Of a stretch of DNA of 64,000 nucleotides, positions 45,067 to 53,970 are shown in pieces. The notes beneath the pieces are model-generated. The model had not been told where the DNA came from, did not search any database, and was given only the letters and a program-made list of their open reading frames with translations. Both the position numbers and the translations under genes were made by a program. Source of the DNA: Arthrobacter sp. APC 3897 (lineage in GTDB: Bacteria; Actinomycetota; Actinomycetes; Actinomycetales; Micrococcaceae). Numbering within the stretch: the stretch's first letter is position 1; every line of letters begins with the position of its first letter. The stretch lies in the NCBI RefSeq assembly GCF_030407495.1, contig NZ_JASDDG010000023.1:1-64000 (forward strand), given 5' to 3'.

Positions 45067-47274
45067 TCAGCCGCGGGGAAGACCAAGAATGCGTTCAGCG
45101 ATGACATTGAGCTGGATTTCCACCGTTCCGCCGCCGATCAGCACCTGCGGAACGGAAAGCTGGCCGGTCACTGCCTCACCGGGAGCCTGGGCGAAGAGCG
45201 CTCCGGGGCCGGCCAGGGCCAGGACGTGGGAAGCGGCCTCCCTGGTGAGCCGGGCGTGTGCAACCTTCGCCAGCGAAGACCCGGCGCCGGGTGCCATGCC
45301 GTTGACCTGGCGGAGGGTCTCGCGCAGGTTCAGGGCGCCGATGGCCGAGCTGAACGCTGCAATCCTGCCCAGGGAGGACAGTGCCTCGTGCTCGCGGCCG
45401 GCATAGGTGCCCTGGGTGATCATGGACCGCAGCGCGTCCTCGGTACCCACTGAAACACCCGAGGAAATCTGGGTCCGCTCGTTCTGCAGCGTCATGGCGG
45501 TGATGCGCCAGCCCTGGCCGGGTTCCCCCAGCAGGTAGGCGTCGGGCACGAAGACGGAGTCCAGGAACACTTCGTTGAACTCGGCGTCACCGGTGGACTG
45601 TTTCAGGGGCCGGACATCCACGCCGGCGCTTCGCATATCAACGAGGAAGTAGCTCAGTCCCTTGTGTTTGGGCACCTCGGTGTCGGTGCGGGCCAGGCAG
45701 ATGCCCCAGTCAGCCTCATGGGCGCCGGACGTCCAGACTTTTTGTCCCCGCAGCTCCCAGCCGCCGTCCACCCTCACTGCCCGGGTGCTCAGCCCGGCGA
45801 GGTCGGACCCTGCACCGGGTTCGGAGAAGAGCTGGCACCAGATCAGCTCACCGCGCAGGGTGGGCAGCGCAAACTGTTCCTTGATTTCCTCACTGCCGTA
45901 GGCCAGCACCGTGGGCATCGCCCATTCGCCGATCACTGAGGAAGGCTGTGTCATCCCGCGGCGGGCGTACTCCTGGGAAATGACCACCTGCTGGGCGGGG
46001 GTGGCTCCCATTCCGTAGGGTGCAGGCCAGTGCGGGGCGGCGAGTCCCTCTTCGGCGAGGAAAGTCCGCTGCGATCCGCGGGAATACCAGCGCCCGCCGT
46101 CATGCTCATTAGCCAGCGTCCGGGCATGGTCAAGCAGCTGGCCGATCCGGGCGCGGAAGGCAGGATCCTCATCGGGCAGTTCAATGTCAATGCGGCGGTC
46201 CCGGACCAGGGCGGCGCGGCCCAGCGACGCGCCTGCGTCGTTCAGGGCCGGCACCAGGGCGGCCAGCGTCATGGCCCGCCGCCAGTACAGGTGGGCATCA
46301 TGTTCCCAGGTGAAGCCGATTCCGCCGAAGATGGTCACGGCTTCCGTGACCGCCTCCGCCGACGGCGTGACCGCCGCCTGAACTGCGGCGCCGGCAGCGA
46401 GCTTCTGCTGGTCTTCATCCTGCTCCAGGGACACGACGGCGGACCAGGCTGCCGCCGCGGCCAGCTCGGCTGTGATGAGCAGGTTGGCGCACTTGTGCTT
46501 GACGGCCTGGAAGGAGCCGATGGCCGAACCGAACTGTTCGCGCAGCTTGGCATATTCGGTGGCGGCTTCCACAGCCCAGCGGGTCACGCCCGCTGCTTCC
46601 ACGGCGAGCAGGCAGGCCTGCAGGGTTTCCACACGGGTTGCTCCGAGGCCTTCCAGGATGGCATCGGAACCCACGGCCACGGAGGAGAGTTCGAGGATCC
46701 CGGCGTCACGGGTCAGATCCGTGCAGGCCTGGACCGTGCGGCTGATACCGGCGCCGCGGGCATCGAGCAGGGCAAACCGGGTGGTTGCGCCGTCGTTGAA
46801 GCCAATCACCAGAAGGTCAGCTGACTGGAGGGAAAGCACCCGGGCAGTTCCCTCCAGGACCCAGCCGCCCCCGGCCGCGGCAGTACCGGTGATTGCGGAC
46901 GCAGGGACGAGGGCGCCGCGCGCGCCTTCCGCGAAGGAGGCCAGGCCGTTGGCTGACGCTTTGCAGTCACCGGACGCCGCGACGGCCGCACTGGCGAGCA
47001 CCGTTGAGAGGTAGGCGCCGGGCACCAGGCGGCGGGCAAATTCCTCCACCACAATGGCCGTGTCAGCCACCGATCCGCCCTGTCCGCCGTGCTCTTCGCC
47101 GATATGCAGCGCGTGCAGCCCGTTGGCGACGAGGTCATCCCAGAAAGGTGCCGGTTCGCCCGCGCCGTAGGCATCAAGCTGTTCACGGGTGACGTGCGTG
47201 TCGGCGAAGCGCCGGGCGAAATCGGCTGCAACGGCGCTAAGGTCCGAGTGCTCTTCGGTGAGGGCAAACGCCAT
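45067..47274 (-). CDS. Fused double acyl-CoA dehydrogenase (FadE34-like)
   Basis: The 735-residue protein carries two acyl-CoA dehydrogenase units. The first half ends in QFGSAIGSFQAVKHKCANLL and FGGIGFTWEHDAHLYWRRAM; the second begins near residue 375 and has WCQLFSEPGAGSDLAGLSTR, VWTSGAHEADWGICLAR and LQNERTQISSGVS. In M. tuberculosis FadE34 (Rv3573c) is a comparable one-chain pair acting on the steroid or bile-acid side chain. It is divergent from the KstD-like gene and upstream of the synthetase. Confidence 0.9.
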   Translation of the reverse strand: MAFALTEEHSDLSAVAADFARRFADTHVTREQLDAYGAGEPAPFWDDLVANGLHALHIGEEHGGQGGSVADTAIVVEEFARRLVPGAYLSTVLASAAVAASGDCKASANGLASFAEGARGALVPASAITGTAAAGGGWVLEGTARVLSLQSADLLVIGFNDGATTRFALLDARGAGISRTVQACTDLTRDAGILELSSVAVGSDAILEGLGATRVETLQACLLAVEAAGVTRWAVEAATEYAKLREQFGSAIGSFQAVKHKCANLLITAELAAAAAWSAVVSLEQDEDQQKLAAGAAVQAAVTPSAEAVTEAVTIFGGIGFTWEHDAHLYWRRAMTLAALVPALNDAGASLGRAALVRDRRIDIELPDEDPAFRARIGQLLDHARTLANEHDGGRWYSRGSQRTFLAEEGLAAPHWPAPYGMGATPAQQVVISQEYARRGMTQPSSVIGEWAMPTVLAYGSEEIKEQFALPTLRGELIWCQLFSEPGAGSDLAGLSTRAVRVDGGWELRGQKVWTSGAHEADWGICLARTDTEVPKHKGLSYFLVDMRSAGVDVRPLKQSTGDAEFNEVFLDSVFVPDAYLLGEPGQGWRITAMTLQNERTQISSGVSVGTEDALRSMITQGTYAGREHEALSSLGRIAAFSSAIGALNLRETLRQVNGMAPGAGSSLAKVAHARLTREAASHVLALAGPGALFAQAPGEAVTGQLSVPQVLIGGGTVEIQLNVIAERILGLPRG

Positions 47275-47363
47275 CTGGGGACTCCAATGTCATAGCGCAC
47301 CGTGCCGCGCCGGGAAGGCGCTCGGTGCATGTATTCAAACCTGAACTGAAACTGGACTCTAAT

Positions 47364-47386
47364 TCACAAATGTGATGTAGGCAACA
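47364..47386. promoter_or_regulatory. Palindrome in the divergent acyl-CoA dehydrogenase/KstD-like promoter region
   Basis: TCACA-AA-TGTGA (47364-47375) is a 12-bp inverted repeat. The same TGTGA begins TGTGATGTAGGCAACA (47371-47386), which matches eight of ten Crp consensus positions. Crp or the KstR-like regulator could bind here. Confidence 0.4.
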
Positions 47387-47505
47387 CTTTGCTTGGTTGG
47401 TCTTACCGTCCCGATTACTCCTTTCCATCGAAACGTCGTCGGGTAGCATGTCCCGCACCCCTGACACTGACGTCCGGGGCACGCGGACCCACAGGGGAGC
47501 AGGCC

Positions 47506-49272
47506 ATGACGCAGGAGCAGAGCAGGCGGACGGACACCACGAAGGATCCGGCGCCGCCGGTGAATGAAGAGTGGGACAGGATCGTGGATGTCCTGGTGGT
47601 CGGCACCGGGGCGGCTGCCCTTACTGCCGCAGTCACCGCGGCGGAGGACGGGCTGGACGTCCTCATGGTGGAAAGCACCGACGTGTGGGGCGGCACCACC
47701 GCCGTTTCGGGCGGGGGACTGTGGATGCCCAACAATCCGCTGATGAGGAAGGCAGGTGTTTCGGACAGCACCGACAAGGCCCTTACTTATATGGAGACGG
47801 TGATCGATGATGTTGGCCCGGTGTCCTCCCGTGAGCGCAAGCTGGCATTCCTGACCGCAGTTCCGGACGTAGTCACCCTGCTCGGCGCACTGGGCGTGCA
47901 GTGGATGCGGTCCAAGGACTATCCGGACTACTATCCCGACAAACCCGGCGGCATGATCGGCCGTTCTCTGGAAGTCCGCCCGTTTGACACGAAACTGCTT
48001 GGCGCCTGGTTCAAGCAGTCCCGGGCCGCCAAATCCGGCATTCCTGTGCCGCTGATGACTGACGATGTCTGGGAGCTGTCGCGGGCCTGGTCCACACCCG
48101 GCGGGTTCATCCGCGGAGCCCGTTTTGTTTTCCGGACCCTGGGCGGGCTGGCCCGCGGCAAACGGCTTTACGGGTTGGGCGGCGCCCTGTCCTGCTCCCT
48201 CATGCACATCGTGCGCCAGCAGCAGACACCGGTGTGGCTGTCCTCGCCGCTGACCGATCTGATCCAGGATGACGACGGCGCCGTGGTGGGCGCCGTCGTC
48301 ACCCGCCGCGGGCGCAGCATTCGGATCCGGACCCGGAAGGCAGTAGTGCTGGGAGCCGGCGGATTTGCCCGCAATGCACAGTGGCGGAAAAAATACCACG
48401 GGCTGGAGCAGGAGTACTCCTCCGCGCCGGAGGGTGACCGGGGCGATGTCATTGACCTGGTGGCCCAGCGCGGCGGAGCCCTCGCGCTGATGGACGACGC
48501 GTGGTGGGGACCGTCCACGGTGGCCCCGGGCGGCGGCGTCGCGTTCTCACTCGCCGAGCGTTCCATGCCGCACTCGCTGGTGGTGGATGCCTCGGGGCAG
48601 CGGTACCTCAACGAATCCGAGTCCTATGTCGACTTTGGGCACCACATGCTCGAACGCAATGAGACAGTGACGGCCAACCCGTCCTGGCTGGTGATGGAGG
48701 CGCGGCACCGGCGGCGCTATTTGTTCTCGGCCATCATGGCCGGAAAGAAAAAGTGGGTTGCCGAGGGGCTGCTGCTGCAGGCCGGCACGGTGGAGGAGCT
48801 GGCGGACAAGATGGGTGTTCCGGCGGCAGGCCTGGCGGCTACGGTGCAGCGGTTCAACGGATTTGCGCGGACCGGGGTAGACGAGGATTTCGGCCGGGGC
48901 AGCACTGCCTATGACAACTACTACGGTGATCCCGGGGTGAAGCCCAACCCCAACCTGGGAGCCCTCGAGAAAGGGCCGTTCACCGCGGTCCGCCTTTACC
49001 CCGGGGACCTGGGCACCAAAGGAGGACTGGTCACGGATCCGGACGCGCGGGTGCTCCGTGAAGACGGTTCGGTGATCCAGGGCCTGTACGCAGCCGGAAA
49101 CACCACTGCCTCGGTCATGGGCCGCACCTATCCCGGGGCGGGCGCCACCATAGCCCCGGCCGCGGTTTTCGGATATCTGGCGGCACGGCACGCTGCCGGC
49201 AGGCAGTCCCTCGCGGCGGGCATCGCAGCGGAGCCGGCCGGTTCGGAAACGGCTGCCCTGCAGGGGGCCTAA
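47506..49272 (+). CDS. 3-ketosteroid delta-1-dehydrogenase-like flavoprotein
   Basis: The 588-residue FAD enzyme has DVLVVGTGAAALTAAVTAAE (dinucleotide fold, Gly33-Ala38), WGGTTAVSGGGLWMPNN and the C-terminal KstD signature TYPGAGATIAPAAVFGYLAA with Tyr542 and Gly546 at the places of Tyr487 and Gly491 of Rhodococcus KstD1; Tyr374 in NESESYVDFG suits Tyr318. I could not place the counterpart of Tyr119. The ATG at 47506 has GGGGAG six bases before it. It may dehydrogenate ring A of a steroid or a similar cyclic ketone. It is divergent from the fused dehydrogenase. Confidence 0.85.
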   Translation: MTQEQSRRTDTTKDPAPPVNEEWDRIVDVLVVGTGAAALTAAVTAAEDGLDVLMVESTDVWGGTTAVSGGGLWMPNNPLMRKAGVSDSTDKALTYMETVIDDVGPVSSRERKLAFLTAVPDVVTLLGALGVQWMRSKDYPDYYPDKPGGMIGRSLEVRPFDTKLLGAWFKQSRAAKSGIPVPLMTDDVWELSRAWSTPGGFIRGARFVFRTLGGLARGKRLYGLGGALSCSLMHIVRQQQTPVWLSSPLTDLIQDDDGAVVGAVVTRRGRSIRIRTRKAVVLGAGGFARNAQWRKKYHGLEQEYSSAPEGDRGDVIDLVAQRGGALALMDDAWWGPSTVAPGGGVAFSLAERSMPHSLVVDASGQRYLNESESYVDFGHHMLERNETVTANPSWLVMEARHRRRYLFSAIMAGKKKWVAEGLLLQAGTVEELADKMGVPAAGLAATVQRFNGFARTGVDEDFGRGSTAYDNYYGDPGVKPNPNLGALEKGPFTAVRLYPGDLGTKGGLVTDPDARVLREDGSVIQGLYAAGNTTASVMGRTYPGAGATIAPAAVFGYLAARHAAGRQSLAAGIAAEPAGSETAALQGA

Positions 49273-49333
49273 CCGGAGCAGCGTCCCGGAGCACCTGCGC
49301 GGAAGCCGCGGCCGCCAGCCATAAACTGGAGAG

Positions 49334-50974
49334 GTGACTGATTTCGCCGGTGTCCCGGATGCACCCCAGAGTTCCGACCTGCCACTGCTTCAGGGCCTTG
49401 CCATGGACTTGGCGGCTGCCCGCTACACCGTGGACGGAGTGGCGGATTTCCTGGGGGAATCCGCTGCGGCGGCCCTGGGCCGGGACCAGCTGGTGCCCGC
49501 GATCCTGCGCTGCCGTGAAGAGGCGGCCACAGCGAGTCCGGCTCCGGTGTCCGCCCTGATTCAGCTGTGGCTTGCCGGAGAAGACGCGGCCGCGGCAGCA
49601 CTGGACGCCGCCCTGCCCCGCACCGGCACCCGCGGGCTGCTTGCCCTCGGACTGGTCGAACCCGTGCCGAGCGGTGGGGTCCGCGCCGCGGTTGACCTCC
49701 GCCCGTATGAAATAGACGATGACGAAGACAGCGCAGACCTCTGGGTGGCCAGCGACCTGGGCGCCCACCAACGGCCAGGGGTACTCCGTCACGACCACGT
49801 GCTGGGCATCGGGCAGGCCTCGCTGAGCCTTGCCCAGCTGACCGTCCGCCGCCCGGTGGAACGCGCCCTGGACCTGGGAACGGGCTGCGGGATCCAGGCG
49901 TTCCACCTCCTCCGTCACTCCCGTCATGTCACGGCAACGGATATATCGGAACGGGCGCTCGCCTTCACCCGTTTTAACCTGCTGCTGAATGCGGACGTCC
50001 TGGATCTGGACCCCGGGCGCCTGGCGGACCGGGTCTCGCTGCGCGTGGGCAGCCTGCTGGAGCCGGTGGCCGGAGAACAGTTTGACCTGGTGGTTTCCAA
50101 TCCGCCGTTTGTCATTACTCCCCGCCCGCGGACTGAGGACCCCCGGGACCGTTTCACGTACCGCGACGGCGGCCTGGCCGGCGACGAGATCGTGGCCACG
50201 CTGGTCCGCACCCTGCAGGATGTGCTGGTTCCCGGCGGAACGGCACAAATGCTGGGTAACTGGGAGATACAGGACAGTGATCTTCCCTACAGTGAGTCCC
50301 CGGAAACGCAGGAAAACGGGTCCCCGAACTGGCCTGAACGGATCGAGTCCTGGCTGCCGGCGGACACCGACGCCTGGGTCATTCAGCGTGAAACCCTGGC
50401 GCCCGCCGAATACGCGGAAATGTGGCTGCGCGACGCAGCAGAGAATCGAAACCGCGCCGAATACTTGGCCTCCTATGCTGCTTACCTCGAGGATTTCGCC
50501 TCCCGGAGGGTGGAAGCCATCGGCTTCGGATCCATCTTCCTGCGCCGCCGGTTGGTCCCGGACGCCGTCCCGCTGCGGCGCTTTGAGGAAATCACGCATC
50601 CGCTGGAACAGCCCGTTGGGCCGCACCTTGGCGCCGCCGTCGAGCGCTTTGACTGGCTGGCCGCGCATTCCTCGCTGGCGGACGCGCACCTGGAGGTGGC
50701 CGACGACGTGACGGAGGAACGCCACGCACGGCCGGGGGCCGAGCATCCCGGTGTCATCCTGCTGCGCCAGGGAGCGGGGCTGCGGCGCACCAATTTGATG
50801 AGCACGGAGCTGACCGGCTTTGTCTCCGCCAGTGACGGAGAACTGTCCGTGGGACAGATTATCGGGGCGCTTGCAGTGCTGCTGGAGCGTCCGGAGCCGG
50901 AGTTTGCCGCCGGGCTGGAGGCCGAGGTCCGCAACCTGGTGCTGGACGGATTCCTGGTGCCGGCAGCCGATTGA
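49334..50974 (+). CDS. Class I SAM-dependent methyltransferase (HemK/PrmC-like core)
   Basis: The 546-residue protein has an N-terminal helical domain of about 170 residues, then a Rossmann core: ALDLGTGCGIQAFHLL (motif I), VTATDISERALAFTRFN and the N5-glutamine/adenine-type motif VVSNPPFVITP. The family is common in actinobacteria beside topA and often annotated as a DUF7059 methyltransferase; its substrate (protein or nucleic acid) is unknown. Start GTG at 49334. It follows the KstD-like gene by about 60 bases but likely belongs with the topA neighbourhood. Confidence 0.85.
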   Translation: MTDFAGVPDAPQSSDLPLLQGLAMDLAAARYTVDGVADFLGESAAAALGRDQLVPAILRCREEAATASPAPVSALIQLWLAGEDAAAAALDAALPRTGTRGLLALGLVEPVPSGGVRAAVDLRPYEIDDDEDSADLWVASDLGAHQRPGVLRHDHVLGIGQASLSLAQLTVRRPVERALDLGTGCGIQAFHLLRHSRHVTATDISERALAFTRFNLLLNADVLDLDPGRLADRVSLRVGSLLEPVAGEQFDLVVSNPPFVITPRPRTEDPRDRFTYRDGGLAGDEIVATLVRTLQDVLVPGGTAQMLGNWEIQDSDLPYSESPETQENGSPNWPERIESWLPADTDAWVIQRETLAPAEYAEMWLRDAAENRNRAEYLASYAAYLEDFASRRVEAIGFGSIFLRRRLVPDAVPLRRFEEITHPLEQPVGPHLGAAVERFDWLAAHSSLADAHLEVADDVTEERHARPGAEHPGVILLRQGAGLRRTNLMSTELTGFVSASDGELSVGQIIGALAVLLERPEPEFAAGLEAEVRNLVLDGFLVPAAD

Positions 50975-51147
50975 GGCCCGGAGCAGCACCTCCGGCTTTT
51001 CGGTAGTCTCGTCAATAACTCCCATTCAATGCGGCTACCCTAGTGCTGGGGCATCCCGCATACTGTCTGAGGATGAACCGGGCCAGGCAGCAAAGCCCGG
51101 ACACAACAACCCATACCTTGAGAACCACCTTCGTACGTAGGAGAACA

Positions 51148-53883
51148 GTGCCAGTTAAGGCGACGGACAAGAAGACCGGCAAGAAGAAGCTTGTAATTGT
51201 CGAGTCTCCGGCCAAGGGCAAGACCATCGCCGGGTATCTCGGCGAGGGTTTCGAGGTGACGGCGTCCATGGGACATATCCGGGACCTGCCGCAGCCCTCC
51301 GACCTGCCGGCCGAGTTGAAGAAGACGGCCGTCGGCAAGTTTGCCGTGGACCTGGATAAGGACTTCGAGCCGTACTACGTGGTGTCCACCGACAAGAAGA
51401 AGAAGGTTGCCGAGCTCAAGGCTGCCCTGAAGGACGCCGACGAGCTCTACCTCGCAACTGACGGTGACCGCGAAGGCGAAGCCATTGCCTGGCACCTGCT
51501 CCAGGTGCTCAAGCCCAAGGTCCCCGTTCACCGCCTGACCTTCCCGGAAATCACCAAGGAAGCCATCCAGCGCGCACTGCTGGAAATGCGCGACGTCGAT
51601 GTCGCCATGGTCGATGCCCAGGAAACCCGCCGCATCCTTGACCGCCTTTACGGGTACGAGATCTCCCCGGTGCTGTGGCGCAAGGTTGCCCGCGGCCTGT
51701 CCGCCGGCCGCGTGCAGTCCGTGGCCACCCGCCTGGTCGTGGAGCGCGAACGCGAACGCATGGCCTTCCGCCCGGCGTCCTACTGGGACCTGCTGGGAAC
51801 CTTCGCCACCGGTGCTGCTGAATCCTTCAAGGCCAAGCTGGTGTCCGTGGACGGCGCCCGCGTGGCCACCGGCAAGGACTTCACTGACCTGGGCGAGCTC
51901 AAGGCCAAGTCCGTGGCCCATCTGGACGAAGCGGCAGCCACCTCGCTGGCCGCCAACCTGGAATCGTCGTCGTTCACTGTCCGCTCCGTGGACACCAAGC
52001 CGTACACCCGCCGTCCGGCCGCGCCGTTCACCACGTCCACCCTGCAGCAGGAGGCCGGCCGCAAGCTGCGCTACTCCTCCAAGGTGACCATGCAGGTGGC
52101 GCAGCGCCTGTATGAAAACGGCTACATCACCTATATGCGTACGGATTCCCCGGCGCTCTCGGACCAGGCCATCAACGCCGCCCGCCGCCAGGCCTCCGAG
52201 CTGTACGGCCCCGAATACGTACCCGAAGCCCGCCGCGTGTACAAGGGCAAGTCCAAGAACGCGCAGGAAGCCCACGAGGCCATCCGTCCCGCCGGTGACT
52301 CCTTCCGGACCCCGGCACAGGTTGCCTCCTCTCTGCGGGGCGACGAATTCAAGCTCTACGAACTGATCTGGAAGCGCACTGTCGCCTCGCAGATGGCCGA
52401 TGCCAAGGGCTCCACGGCATCCGTCCGTCTCGGTGCTGTAGCTTCCGACGGGCGGGACGCCGAGTTCTCCGCTTCCGGGACCGTCATCACGTTCCGCGGC
52501 TTCATGGCCGCCTACGAAGAGGGCCGCGATGCGGTCCGCGACGACGACGCCGACGGCACTGATGGTGCACGCCTTCCGGTCCTGAAGGCCGACGACGTGC
52601 TCACCGCAGCCGAGCTGAACGCCGTCGGGCACGAAACCTCGCCGCCGCCGCGCTACACCGAGGCGTCCCTGGTGAAGGTGCTCGAGGAACTGGGCATCGG
52701 CCGCCCGTCCACCTACGCCGCGACCATTTCCACGATCATGGACCGCGGCTACGTCACTAACCGCGGCCAGGCGCTGGTGCCGAGCTGGATTGCCTTCTCG
52801 GTGGTCCGCCTGCTCGAAGAGCACTTCACGGACTACGTGGACTATGACTTCACCGCCGAGCTGGAAGAAGACCTGGACCGGATTGCCCGCGGCGAAGCCG
52901 GGCGCGTGGAATGGCTGAACCAGTTCTACTACGGTGACCGCGTGGACACCGGCCTGCACACCATCGTCAACGATCTCGGTGAGATCGATGCCAAGGCGAT
53001 CAACTCGATCGAGATTGCCCCGGGCATTGTGCTCCGGGTCGGCAAGTTTGGCCCGTACCTGGAACGTCCGCTGCCTGCGGACGCGCCGGAGGGCACCGAG
53101 CCGGAGCGTGCCAACGTCCCCGAGGACCTGGCACCGGATGAGCTGACCGCCGAAAAGGCGATCGAGCTGATGGAGACCGCCGGACCGGAAGAGCGTGTCC
53201 TGGGCGAGGATCCGGAAACCGGACGTACCATCGTGGCCCGCAACGGCCGCTACGGCCCGTACGTCATTGAGCTCATCCCCGAGCCGACCGCCGAGGAACT
53301 GGCGAACCAGCCGGTGGAGTATTACAAGAACGGCAAGCCCAAGCCGCCGAAGAAGCCCGTGAAGCAGAAACCGCGCACCGGTTCGCTGTTCAAGTCCATG
53401 AGCGTGGACACCGTCACGCTTGAGGAAGCACTGAAGCTGATGAATCTTCCGCGCGTGCTGGGCACCGACGCCGAGGGCAACGAGATCACCGTGCAGAACG
53501 GACGCTTCGGGCCGTACCTGAAGAAGGGCACGGATTCGCGCTCCATCGGTTCCGAAGAGGAGATTTTCACCATCACGCTGGAACAGGCGCTGGAGATCTA
53601 CTCCCAGCCCAAGCAGCGCGGCGGCCGGCAGGCGGCGGCTCCGCTGGCGGAGTTCGGCACGGACCCCGTCTCGGAGAAGCCGATTGTGGTCAAGGACGGC
53701 CGGTTCGGTCCGTACATCACCGACGGCATCACCAACATCACGGTGCCGCGGTCCACGGCCATTGAAGAGCTGACCCGGGAGCAGGCCATTGACCTGCTGG
53801 CGGAAAAGCGCGAAAAGGGTCCGGCCAAGAAGCCCGCCGCCCGCAAGCCGGCTGCCCGCAAGCGCGCAACAGCGAAGAAGTAG
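51148..53883 (+). CDS. topA: DNA topoisomerase I
   Basis: Type IA topoisomerase that relaxes negative supercoils. The GTG at 51148 has AGGAG (51139-51143) before it; the product is 911 residues. Toprim domain: LVIVESPAKGKTIAGYLG with Glu19 and the acidic triad Asp105, Asp107 and Glu109 (LATDGDREGEA). The catalytic Tyr329 is in YITYMRTDS. Instead of zinc fingers the C-terminus has four short repeats of the kind NGRFGPYLKKG, and a Lys-rich tail (KKPAARKPAARKRATAKK), as in other actinobacteria. Confidence 0.96.
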   Translation: MPVKATDKKTGKKKLVIVESPAKGKTIAGYLGEGFEVTASMGHIRDLPQPSDLPAELKKTAVGKFAVDLDKDFEPYYVVSTDKKKKVAELKAALKDADELYLATDGDREGEAIAWHLLQVLKPKVPVHRLTFPEITKEAIQRALLEMRDVDVAMVDAQETRRILDRLYGYEISPVLWRKVARGLSAGRVQSVATRLVVERERERMAFRPASYWDLLGTFATGAAESFKAKLVSVDGARVATGKDFTDLGELKAKSVAHLDEAAATSLAANLESSSFTVRSVDTKPYTRRPAAPFTTSTLQQEAGRKLRYSSKVTMQVAQRLYENGYITYMRTDSPALSDQAINAARRQASELYGPEYVPEARRVYKGKSKNAQEAHEAIRPAGDSFRTPAQVASSLRGDEFKLYELIWKRTVASQMADAKGSTASVRLGAVASDGRDAEFSASGTVITFRGFMAAYEEGRDAVRDDDADGTDGARLPVLKADDVLTAAELNAVGHETSPPPRYTEASLVKVLEELGIGRPSTYAATISTIMDRGYVTNRGQALVPSWIAFSVVRLLEEHFTDYVDYDFTAELEEDLDRIARGEAGRVEWLNQFYYGDRVDTGLHTIVNDLGEIDAKAINSIEIAPGIVLRVGKFGPYLERPLPADAPEGTEPERANVPEDLAPDELTAEKAIELMETAGPEERVLGEDPETGRTIVARNGRYGPYVIELIPEPTAEELANQPVEYYKNGKPKPPKKPVKQKPRTGSLFKSMSVDTVTLEEALKLMNLPRVLGTDAEGNEITVQNGRFGPYLKKGTDSRSIGSEEEIFTITLEQALEIYSQPKQRGGRQAAAPLAEFGTDPVSEKPIVVKDGRFGPYITDGITNITVPRSTAIEELTREQAIDLLAEKREKGPAKKPAARKPAARKRATAKK

Positions 53884-53897
53884 ACCGCGAAGAATGC

Positions 53898-53945
53898 TCA
53901 GGCCTGTAACGCAGCCGCCGCGCGGCGGCTGCGTTACAGGCCTGA
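53898..53945. terminator. Perfect 48-bp palindrome after topA
   Basis: Bases 53898-53921 are the exact reverse complement of 53922-53945, with no spacer, so the stem can run for 22-24 bp with a minimal loop. It lies 15 bases after the topA stop and 24 bases before the Ppx-like gene start. It is likely an RNA 3' end hairpin, though no T tract follows. Confidence 0.85.
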
Positions 53946-53957
53946 TGCGCTGAAGCG

Positions 53958-53970
53958 GATAATAGGGTTA
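53958..53970 (+). promoter_or_regulatory. -10 box of a leaderless transcript (ppx-like gene)
   Basis: GATAAT at 53958-53963 ends six bases before the ATG at 53970; no ribosome binding site is visible. Confidence 0.5.
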
